Below, piece by piece: positions 1 to 5,343 of a stretch of DNA of 5,343 nt (positions are counted from its first letter, which is position 1; the number at the start of each line of letters is the position of its first letter). This DNA comes from CAZPEV01 sp964585635. Its GTDB lineage: Bacteria > Zixibacteria > MSB-5A5 > GN15 > JAAZOE01. The position numbers and the translations under genes were made by a program. The stretch lies in the NCBI GenBank assembly GCA_964585635.1, contig CAZPEV010000198.1, forward strand, positions 1-5,343, read 5' to 3'. The notes below the pieces were generated by a model that saw only the letters and a program-made list of their open reading frames with translations, made no database searches and was not told where the DNA came from.

Positions 1-617
1 TCTTTGCCAACGGCGGGATCAGGATTCCGCCGCGCTACATCCTCAAGATCACTGACCGCTACGGCAATGTCCTTGAAGATGACAGCCTGGTTCGGAAGGA
101 CGAAGTCATGAGCGAGGAAACCGCCTACATCATGGTCAGCATGCTCCAGTCGGTGCTGGAACCGGGCGGCACAGGGTACGGCGCCCGTTGGCGCGGGTTC
201 TCGCGGCCGGCCGCCGGCAAAACCGGAACCTCAGACAACTTCTGCGATACCTGGTTCATCGGTTTCACACCGCAACTGACTTCCGGCGTGTGGATCGGAT
301 TCGACGACAAGACCTCGATTGGATACAACATGACCGGAGCGGTCAACGCCTTGCCGGTTTGGACACAGATCATGCTGGCCGCGCACCGAAATCTGCCGGT
401 CGAGGATTTTGCCGTTCCCCCAGGAATCACTATGGCCGATATCTGCGATGAAACGGGACGGCTGGCGACGATTCATTGCCCTAAGATTCACAGGGAGGTT
501 TATACAGAGGCGACCCTTCCCCAGGACAGTTGCTTCCTCCATCGATCGGGCGGCCCCTACCCGACCGATCGCTATCGGACACCTCCGGCCGACAGCAGCG
601 GAACGCCCCGTTTCTAG
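1..617 (+). CDS. Penicillin-binding protein 1A family, C-terminal transpeptidase end (partial)
   Basis: This is the 3' end of a class A penicillin-binding protein. Such proteins are inner-membrane-anchored enzymes with a glycosyltransferase and a DD-transpeptidase domain that polymerise and cross-link peptidoglycan in the periplasm. The reading frame is open from position 3, the first complete codon, to the TAG at 615-617, so the gene starts outside the window. The first residues (FANGGIRIPPRYILKITDRYG) match the usual class A segment before the third active-site motif. The KTGTS motif, the KTG box of the beta-lactam-binding fold, is at 219-233. It is followed by the typical DTWFIGFTPQLTSGVWIGFDD stretch. 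The catalytic SxxK and SxN motifs must lie upstream of the window. The tail ends in a proline/serine-rich, probably disordered extension. A start at the internal ATG at 108 would remove part of the conserved domain and is not credible. The family call is firm; the 1A versus other class A subtype is less certain. Confidence 0.93.
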   Translation, partial: FANGGIRIPPRYILKITDRYGNVLEDDSLVRKDEVMSEETAYIMVSMLQSVLEPGGTGYGARWRGFSRPAAGKTGTSDNFCDTWFIGFTPQLTSGVWIGFDDKTSIGYNMTGAVNALPVWTQIMLAAHRNLPVEDFAVPPGITMADICDETGRLATIHCPKIHREVYTEATLPQDSCFLHRSGGPYPTDRYRTPPADSSGTPRF

Positions 618-690
618 TGTGAATAGGCCAATCCGATCTTGATCCTAAAACCTCGAGGTCGCTTTATCCTGCCGCAGGCGTGTACGAGGC

Positions 691-705
691 CGGCGGCTAC
701 CGCCG
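691..705 (+). terminator. Weak hairpin between the PBP gene and the tRNA promoter
   Basis: A 6-bp inverted repeat, CGGCGG (691-696) and CCGCCG (700-705), encloses a three-base loop. It is followed by a T-containing but interrupted stretch (gatccatttatct). It lies about 75 bases after the PBP stop codon and could end or attenuate that transcript. With no proper T tract, the terminator role is only a suggestion. Confidence 0.25.
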
Positions 706-719
706 ATCCATTTATCTGC

Positions 720-748
720 TTGACAGCCCCCGGAGGCGCCGTTATAAT
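720..748 (+). promoter_or_regulatory. Consensus sigma-70-type promoter of the tRNA-Leu gene
   Basis: The -35 box TTGACA (720-725) and -10 box TATAAT (743-748) both match the housekeeping consensus at 6 of 6 positions, and the spacer is exactly 17 bases. Transcription would start near 755, leaving a leader of about 15 bases before the mature tRNA at 770. The position directly in front of a stable RNA gene makes a real and strong promoter very likely. Confidence 0.9.
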
Positions 749-769
749 AACTGTCTCGAAGCTCTTTAT

Positions 770-853
770 GCCGGAGTGGTGAAACTGGTAGACGCAGGGG
801 ACTCAAAATCCCCCGATGGCAACATCATGTCGGTTCAAGTCCGACCTCCGGCA
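770..853 (+). tRNA. tRNA-Leu (anticodon CAA)
   Basis: This is an 84-base class II tRNA that decodes UUG. The acceptor stem is a perfect 7-bp pairing, GCCGGAG (770-776) with CTCCGGC (846-852), with discriminator A at 853. The anticodon stem is GGGGA (797-801) with TCCCC (809-813), around loop CTCAAAA (802-808), giving anticodon CAA at 804-806. The T arm is GTCGG, TTCAAGT, CCGAC (829-845). The long variable arm (814-828), with an ATG/CAT stem around GCAA, and the D-arm sequence GGTAGAC are typical of bacterial tRNA-Leu. The 3' CCA is not encoded: the bases after A853 are GAA, so CCA must be added by nucleotidyltransferase. The gene stands alone between its own promoter and terminator. Confidence 0.97.
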
Positions 854-862
854 GAAAATTCT

Positions 863-897
863 CGGGGGGCGACGGCCTGTCGTTCCCCGTTTGTTTT
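863..897 (+). terminator. Rho-independent terminator of the tRNA-Leu gene
   Basis: An 11-bp hairpin is formed by 863-873 and 879-889 around the loop GGCCT (874-878). All positions pair, with two G-U wobbles, and the stem is G+C rich. The stretch TTTGTTTT (890-897) follows directly. It begins ten bases after the tRNA discriminator base, so the tRNA is a single-gene transcription unit. Confidence 0.88.
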
Positions 898-1143
898 GAC
901 CGTCTTCCTCCCTTCCTTCTCCCATGGGCGAAGCGAAGATGCTCCATTCCGATTTAGGCTTGCCCTTGTACCGATAATCTTCGGCGTAGACATCTTGGAG
1001 AAGATGCGTGGCGGCACCGAATTTTCGCCGGCCCGGCTCAATATTCTCACCAGCCGGCATTCCTGCCCGCCGGGCGGTTCAAAATTGACAGTCTGCTAGC
1101 GCAGATGCCCAGCCAAATGCCGCAACAATAATTCTTTTTGGTA

Positions 1144-1172
1144 TTGCCCCAGGATGCGCCCGAGCTTAGATT
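1144..1172 (+). promoter_or_regulatory. Candidate promoter of the metallopeptidase gene
   Basis: TTGCCC (1144-1149) and TAGATT (1167-1172) are separated by 17 bases, and each matches 4 of 6 positions of the sigma-70 consensus. Transcription would begin near 1179, about 40 bases before the ATG at 1219. The spacing and location suit a promoter, but the match is modest and it is predicted by eye only. Confidence 0.4.
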
Positions 1173-1207
1173 ATGAACGACAATAAGGAGATCTTACCCA
1201 ATAATTC

Positions 1208-1213
1208 GAGGGG
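1208..1213 (+). promoter_or_regulatory. Shine-Dalgarno site supporting the start at 1219
   Basis: GAGGGG at 1208-1213 lies five bases before the ATG at 1219, an acceptable ribosome-binding arrangement. A better consensus, AAGGAG (1185-1190), lies 28 bases upstream of that ATG with no ATG, GTG or TTG at a suitable distance after it. The later in-frame ATG at 1288 has GGAG only one base away, which is too close. The sequence therefore favours 1219. Confidence 0.55.
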
Positions 1214-1218
1214 TAGCT

Positions 1219-3369
1219 ATGAATCAGTTACTGGCTTTTCATGATGATTCGGCTGCGAATGGTCGGCGGCTTCAGTCGGCTCGGAGCATGCGACTCATCG
1301 CGCTGCTGGTTTTCGTGGTGTTGGCGCTGGCCCGGATCGGATATGCTGATGCCGGTTACATCGATCAAACCGGGATACGTGCCATCGTTGATGATTATAC
1401 CGCCGCAAATAAAGATGTCCCGCGCGATCGATTCGAGCGCGGCGTCCGGCAGGCCGCCGGGTTGTGGCGCGAAGAGGACGGTAGCCCGGCCGACTTTGCC
1501 CGGTTCTGCAAAGAGAATTTCATCGCTGACTCGGCCTTGTTGCGGCAGACAGCAGAGCACCTTGAGACGGCGTTCGAAAGCATCGACGGCCATTTTCAAG
1601 AAATGGGACGCGACCTGTCCTGGAATCTGGATGTCGAAACCGGGCCGATCCTGCCCATCGATTATATATTGGGACAGTATTCTCCATACGCGCACTTCGA
1701 CGAAGATATGTTTAAGACCAAGATCGCCTTCATCATCCTGCTGAACTACCCGCAGTACCGCCTGGATGACCTTCTGCGGCTGGGACCGTCCTGGACCTCG
1801 GAACGATGGATGCAGGCGCGTCTGGCCGGGCAATTTGAGGCCCGCATACCGCCGGAGGTTTCACAGTTGGAGACCAAAGTGTCCACCGAGACCGACGACT
1901 ACATTAACCGCTACAATATTTATATGCATCATCTGCTTACTCCCGACGGCCAGCGGCCGTTCCCCAAAGGCCTGCGGCTCGTCAGCCACTGGAATCTCCG
2001 CGACGAACTGAAATCGCTGTATTCCGCTCCGGACGGTCTCAATCGGCAAAGGATGATTTATGACGTGATGGGAAGAATCATTCGTCAGGAAATTCCGGCG
2101 GTGGTGATAAATAATCCGGCCGTGGACTGGACCCTGGCCACCAACCGTGTAACAATCTCGCCCATCGTCGACGGTCCCCTGCCGGCTGACTGGAAAGAAA
2201 CCGGCCAGCCGGGCGCCGTCGTCGACAACTCCCCGGAACCGCTCACCCGATATGCCTATATCCTGAGTCTCTTCCACGCGCAGCAGGAGGTCGACAAGTA
2301 CTATCCGAGCCTACCGACGCTTATGGACCGCATCTTTCAGCGCGAGCGCGAGATTCCTGAAGCCCGGGTTGAACAGATGCTCGTCTCCATACTTGGGTCC
2401 GAGGCCGTGGCCAAAATCGGAAATTTGATCGAAAAACGGCTCGGACGGCCGCTTGAGCCCTTTGATATTTGGTACGACGGTTTCAAAGTGCGGGCCTCCA
2501 TCGACCAGCGCGTACTGGACAGCCTTGTCAAGGCAAAATACCCGACCGTGCAGGCGTTTCAGACCGACCTGGCCACCATCCTGCGGACGCTGGGGTTTGA
2601 TGCTAAGACGACGGAATTCTTGATGGCAAGAATCACCGTTGACCCCTCCCGCGGCATAGGGCACGCGGCCAGTCCCGGCCGTCGCGTGGATAAGGCCCAC
2701 CTGCGAACCCGCTTTACTGCCGGCGGCATGGATTACAAGGGGTATAACATTGCCGTGCACGAATTCGGCCATAACGTCGAACAGGTTCTCTCCCTCAATC
2801 GCGTGGATCATACCCTCTTGCGGGGCGTCCCGAACACGGCCTTTACCGAAGCCTTCGCTTTTGTTTTCCAATCGCAGGATCTCCGCCTGCTCGGTTTTAC
2901 CGACCAAGCTCCCGACGCGAAATATCTCGAAGATATCGACGCCCTTTGGGAAATGTACGAGATAAGCGGCCCGGCCCTGGTTGACATGAAAATGTGGCGT
3001 TGGATGTACGCCCATCCCGACGCCACCCCGGCGCAACTGAAAGAGGCCGTCATCGCCATCGCCAAAGATATTTGGAACACCTATTATGCGCCCGTCTTCG
3101 ACGTGCGCGACGTCGAAATCCTGGCGATTTATTCCCATATGGTGTACCGTTCCATGTATCTGCCCGATTATCCCTTGGGCCAGATTATCGCCTTTCAGCT
3201 CGGGCGATTTCTACAAACCAAGAACCTGGGTAAGGAAATGGAACGGATGTGCGCTCAGGGATCGATTACGCCGGATCTGTGGATGGAGCGGGCGGTCGGA
3301 AGCTCCATCTCAACCCAACCAATGCTTCAGGCCGCGGACGATGCGCTCAAGGCCTTGTCGGGCCGATAG
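1219..3369 (+). CDS. Exported M3-like gluzincin zinc metallopeptidase
   Basis: The gene encodes a 716-residue predicted zinc-dependent peptidase that probably acts in the periplasm or outside the cell. Residues 24-45 form a signal peptide with a hydrophobic core (about residues 26-38) and an ADA cleavage motif before Gly46. The first 23 residues are an unusually long polar leader, and a start at Met24 (ATG at 1288) would give a classical signal peptide, although its ribosome binding site is poorly spaced. The zinc motif HEFGH is at 514-518, with H514 and H518 as zinc ligands and E515 as general base. E544 in the segment TAFTEAFAF is the likely third ligand. A C-terminal cluster, H640, Y643, Y647 and Y651 (SHMVYRSMYLPDYPLG), lies about 126 residues after H514. 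It resembles the His/Tyr region of family M3 peptidases such as thimet oligopeptidase. The region before residue 500 has no motif I recognise and looks mainly helical. The substrate is unknown. The gene appears monocistronic, with the next gene converging on it. The peptidase call is firm; the exact family is inferred. Confidence 0.85.
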   Translation: MNQLLAFHDDSAANGRRLQSARSMRLIALLVFVVLALARIGYADAGYIDQTGIRAIVDDYTAANKDVPRDRFERGVRQAAGLWREEDGSPADFARFCKENFIADSALLRQTAEHLETAFESIDGHFQEMGRDLSWNLDVETGPILPIDYILGQYSPYAHFDEDMFKTKIAFIILLNYPQYRLDDLLRLGPSWTSERWMQARLAGQFEARIPPEVSQLETKVSTETDDYINRYNIYMHHLLTPDGQRPFPKGLRLVSHWNLRDELKSLYSAPDGLNRQRMIYDVMGRIIRQEIPAVVINNPAVDWTLATNRVTISPIVDGPLPADWKETGQPGAVVDNSPEPLTRYAYILSLFHAQQEVDKYYPSLPTLMDRIFQREREIPEARVEQMLVSILGSEAVAKIGNLIEKRLGRPLEPFDIWYDGFKVRASIDQRVLDSLVKAKYPTVQAFQTDLATILRTLGFDAKTTEFLMARITVDPSRGIGHAASPGRRVDKAHLRTRFTAGGMDYKGYNIAVHEFGHNVEQVLSLNRVDHTLLRGVPNTAFTEAFAFVFQSQDLRLLGFTDQAPDAKYLEDIDALWEMYEISGPALVDMKMWRWMYAHPDATPAQLKEAVIAIAKDIWNTYYAPVFDVRDVEILAIYSHMVYRSMYLPDYPLGQIIAFQLGRFLQTKNLGKEMERMCAQGSITPDLWMERAVGSSISTQPMLQAADDALKALSGR

Positions 3370-3521
3370 AAACGGCATGCTCGGGAAACATATCCGAACT
3401 CCGGCGGAAGCCTAACGGGGACGACGGCGCATGGCTTCTGTATAATTGACCGTAGGCTCTCACGCATTACGATACATCGTTGTACCGGAAGACGCGCTGA
3501 TCTGTCTGCAAATCGGGAAGT
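3370..3521. other. Convergent intergenic gap
   Basis: These 152 bases separate the 3' ends of the peptidase gene and the usher-like gene. I find no strong hairpin followed by a T run on either strand, so neither gene has an obvious intrinsic terminator. Only a 4-bp stem ACGA/TCGT (about 3469-3480) is visible. A promoter-like pair, TTGACC and TACGAT, occurs here on the + strand. Confidence 0.5.
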
Positions 3522-5279
3522 TTATTTGCGCGGGATCAGGAGAAAATCGATACCGCCCACAACGCTTCCGCCCTCGACCGCCTTGACTTCAAAATCGATT
3601 GTCTCCGGCTCTGAGACATATCCATAGGCGTCCAATTGATCCTGAAGAACCCGGGCGCGATACCGGCCGGGAATAAGGCCCAGATAATAGAATTCACCAT
3701 TGTTGAATGTGGATATCTCGTTCCTGGCGCCGGTGATCAGGTTAAGCACCTGTATCTTAACGCCGCCCATTCCGGTCCGGCCAAGCTCCGTTTGCCGCTT
3801 GACCGAGCCGTTCATTTCACTGACCGTCACGACCGGGACTTTGATCACCGTGACCATGTTTGGGTTGAGGCGCACACGGTATCCATCATGGACCGGTTTG
3901 AGAAGGGGATTATCCAGGCTGTATTCGTCGATCTCGACGTTGTACTCTTCGTATGGCTGGAGGCGGTCATAGGCATAGGTCTTGTTTTTTCCCGTCGGTT
4001 GACTGCTGGCACCCGGTATTTTGGCCCTCAAGCCCTGAATCTGCTGCTCGCCTTCATCGTACTGGTTGTTGAAATTGGCGTCAATGAAAGGCTGCAAAAC
4101 GGCCGAGCCTTGTCCGATTCCGCTGCGCCGATTGAAACGAAGCGTCCCCGCTTCCTGGTTGAACCGGATCGACCCGTGCTGGGCCTCAGTCATAGCTACT
4201 TGTTCCGACGAGGCGATCACGCGCGAGCTAAAATCCGCAAACCCGCTGAAAATGTTAAACGTCACCATATAGAGGTCGGATTTGGCGATCTGGTTGCGCT
4301 CATAGGAAAAACTCAATTGCCCGGTCCGGAAAATCTGTCTGGTCAGAAATATTCCATACTTCACGAGTTCGTTCCCGCTGTGATCGTAATCGATCCGACA
4401 TTGCGGCCGCACCAGCCACGCCCGGCGCGAACCAATGATGAGCTGGCTAGAGACCGTCTTAACGGCCCGATTGACCTCCGCGTACTGGGACAATTTATAC
4501 CGGCCGATATAGTTAACATAAACGTAGGACAATGCCGTGCTGAATCCATAATAGGCTCCCCAATGAGAGCTGTTGGGGTATCGGTCATGAGTGATGTTGC
4601 CGCGGAGACCAAGATGCTGGCCCCAGAGCCTGAGCGGCGAGGAAACGGCGAAGCTGACATTGTGTATTTGGCCAAGCGGGTTTCGAACCAGATTCGGCTC
4701 AAACAGCGTGACCTGGCTATTGATGCTGAAAGCGGTGGGATGGATAAAATTGAATCCCCCTTGCAGGGCATAGTCGGGAGCATAATACCCGGCCACGGTC
4801 ATATTGGTTAGCGGTTGATACGCCAGTTCTCCTCCGAACAGCGGACGATTCTTTTCCTCAACCATGGTCGCCGGATAGTCGACCTTGACGGGGATATCAG
4901 CGCTGACTCCGGCAGTCAGGCGGGCGGTAATTCCATAATAACAACTCGCTTCGCCGAACAGCCCCCTTTCCACCTGACCGTCGGCCTTGCCTATGGCAGC
5001 CGCATATTCCACTTCCCCTTTCGGTATAAGATTGTAGGGCACCTTGACATCAAGCTCCTCCGTCCTGAACTCTCCGTTGGGGCCGTACATTTTCAGGGTA
5101 ATCGATGAGGCGCCGTAGAAGATGTCGACATTAAAATTATATTCTCCGGTTCGATCGGCATAGGTAAAATCAGTCAGGCGATGATCGATATACAGCTCCA
5201 CTTCCCATCCTTCACTGAGGTACCCGGACAGTTTGATCGTTTGGAAATACTTACGTCGTACTTTCGGCTTATTGGTCAA
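3522..5279 (-). CDS. Usher-like outer-membrane beta-barrel protein, probably the C-terminal part of an interrupted gene
   Basis: The open frame gives 585 residues from a TTG at 5279 to a TAA at 3522. Residues 15-80 form a beta-sandwich with usher-type signatures: a WEVELYIDHRL strand, then TGEYNFNVDIFYGASSITLKMYGPNGE. Residues about 85-360 are alternating, aromatic-rich strands with Gly/Tyr turns, as in an outer-membrane barrel. Residues 398-411 (FIDANFNNQYDEGE) have acidic/Asn residues at D400, N402, N404, D408 and E411, like the calcium loop of SdrD-B-type domains. Residues 446-480 contain a YNVEIDEYSLDNPLLKP segment like that following the barrel in non-classical ushers. Residues 488-583 are a beta-sandwich of the carboxypeptidase-regulatory/SdrD-B type. 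Fimbrial ushers secrete and assemble surface fibres through the outer membrane, but no chaperone or pilin gene is visible here. The product as called lacks a signal peptide and has only GGA as a possible ribosome site. The same frame continues upstream past one TAG at 5301-5303, so the true gene is probably longer. The barrel/usher-like class is likely; the substrate is unknown. Confidence 0.72.
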   Translation of the reverse strand: MTNKPKVRRKYFQTIKLSGYLSEGWEVELYIDHRLTDFTYADRTGEYNFNVDIFYGASSITLKMYGPNGEFRTEELDVKVPYNLIPKGEVEYAAAIGKADGQVERGLFGEASCYYGITARLTAGVSADIPVKVDYPATMVEEKNRPLFGGELAYQPLTNMTVAGYYAPDYALQGGFNFIHPTAFSINSQVTLFEPNLVRNPLGQIHNVSFAVSSPLRLWGQHLGLRGNITHDRYPNSSHWGAYYGFSTALSYVYVNYIGRYKLSQYAEVNRAVKTVSSQLIIGSRRAWLVRPQCRIDYDHSGNELVKYGIFLTRQIFRTGQLSFSYERNQIAKSDLYMVTFNIFSGFADFSSRVIASSEQVAMTEAQHGSIRFNQEAGTLRFNRRSGIGQGSAVLQPFIDANFNNQYDEGEQQIQGLRAKIPGASSQPTGKNKTYAYDRLQPYEEYNVEIDEYSLDNPLLKPVHDGYRVRLNPNMVTVIKVPVVTVSEMNGSVKRQTELGRTGMGGVKIQVLNLITGARNEISTFNNGEFYYLGLIPGRYRARVLQDQLDAYGYVSEPETIDFEVKAVEGGSVVGGIDFLLIPRK

Positions 5280-5300
5280 TAGAAGTCCGTCAAGGCGTCG

Positions 5301-5342
5301 CTAGATTATCCCCCCGTCAAATACGGCGCCAAGTTCATCCTG
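5301..5342 (-). pseudogene. Upstream in-frame fragment of the usher-like gene, separated by a TAG
   Basis: On the minus strand, in the same frame as the 3522-5279 gene, 13 open codons (5342-5304) encode QDELGAVFDGGII. They are followed by TAG (5303-5301) and then RRLDGLLL leading into the TTG called as start. Read through, FDGGII-x-RRLDGLLLTNKPK resembles the segment before the middle domain of usher-family proteins, where a glycine-rich strand precedes an R-G-L-like strand. This suggests one longer gene broken by a nonsense codon. Thirteen codons without a stop is not significant by itself; the support is the protein-like continuity and the missing signal peptide of the downstream frame. Confidence 0.5.
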
Positions 5343-5343
5343 A

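Larger units (their letters stand above)
898..1218. other. Intergenic region without a convincing gene
   Basis: About 320 bases lie between the tRNA terminator and the peptidase gene. Short open frames occur on both strands, but none has a recognisable domain or a good start, and the longest overlap the tRNA. The region contains a small inverted repeat, TCTGC/GCAGA (1092-1105), an isolated TTGACA (1085-1090) with no suitable -10 at 16-18 bases, and a candidate promoter closer to the next gene. I see no RNA gene, repeat array or mobile element here. Confidence 0.6.

Noticed and set aside
1085..1090. An isolated TTGACA upstream of the metallopeptidase gene
   Set aside because: The bases 16-18 positions downstream (around 1107-1114) are C-rich and do not resemble a -10 box.
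680..1099. A 139-codon open frame on the + strand spanning the tRNA
   Set aside because: It runs through the promoter, the whole tRNA-Leu and its terminator, and its translation shows no family features.
2311..3138. A 275-codon open frame on the - strand within the metallopeptidase gene
   Set aside because: It overlaps the HEFGH-containing coding region in antisense and has no recognisable domain, so it is a shadow of the real gene.
3441..3446. A TATAAT box in the convergent gap
   Set aside because: No -35-like sequence lies 16-18 bases upstream and no extended -10 TG is present, so it is probably chance.
3636..4811. A 391-codon open frame on the + strand opposite the usher-like gene
   Set aside because: It lies entirely antisense to a beta-barrel protein with clear domain features. 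Its translation has no domain, signal peptide or repeat pattern that I recognise, and long antisense frames are common in such G+C-biased coding sequence.
5301..5303. Genome-wide reassignment of TAG as a sense codon
   Set aside because: The PBP gene (615-617) and the metallopeptidase gene (3367-3369) both end in TAG at natural C termini, so TAG works as a normal stop here.

Overview
The window reads as chromosomal DNA of a diderm (Gram-negative-type) bacterium of moderate to slightly high G+C. The evidence is the end of a class A penicillin-binding protein, a secreted zinc peptidase and an outer-membrane usher-like beta-barrel protein. The phylum cannot be fixed from sequence alone. The mix of an orphan usher-like protein and divergent secreted proteins fits a poorly characterised lineage (for example the FCB group, such as Zixibacteria, or a deltaproteobacterium-like group), but that is inference.

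Layout: positions 1-617 (+) are the 3' end of a PBP1A-like gene with the KTGTS transpeptidase motif. A ~100-bp gap follows, then a self-contained tRNA unit: a perfect TTGACA-17-TATAAT promoter (720-748), tRNA-Leu(CAA) (770-853) and a strong intrinsic terminator (863-897). Positions 898-1218 hold no convincing gene. They carry the leader and a candidate promoter of the next gene. Positions 1219-3369 (+) encode a 716-residue exported gluzincin-type metallopeptidase. Its HEFGH motif, downstream glutamate and C-terminal His/Tyr cluster are spaced as in family M3. Positions 3370-3521 are a short convergent intergenic gap. Positions 3522-5279 (-) encode an usher-like outer-membrane protein with an N-terminal beta-sandwich, a beta-barrel, a calcium-loop-like DxNxN segment and a C-terminal carboxypeptidase-regulatory/SdrD-B-like domain.

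The main oddity is at the 5' end of the minus-strand gene. The open frame begins at a TTG with no signal peptide and only a weak ribosome binding site. A single in-frame TAG (5301-5303) separates it from further codons that read like the same protein out to the window edge. The annotated 585-residue product is therefore probably the C-terminal part of a longer usher-like protein, interrupted by a nonsense codon, a sequencing error or a readthrough site. TAG ends two other genes here, so general amber reassignment is unlikely.

The genes do not form one operon: the tRNA is independently transcribed and the last two genes converge. Their common theme is the cell envelope: peptidoglycan synthesis, periplasmic or extracellular proteolysis, and an outer-membrane barrel. 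I see no CRISPR array, insertion sequence, toxin-antitoxin pair or defence system.
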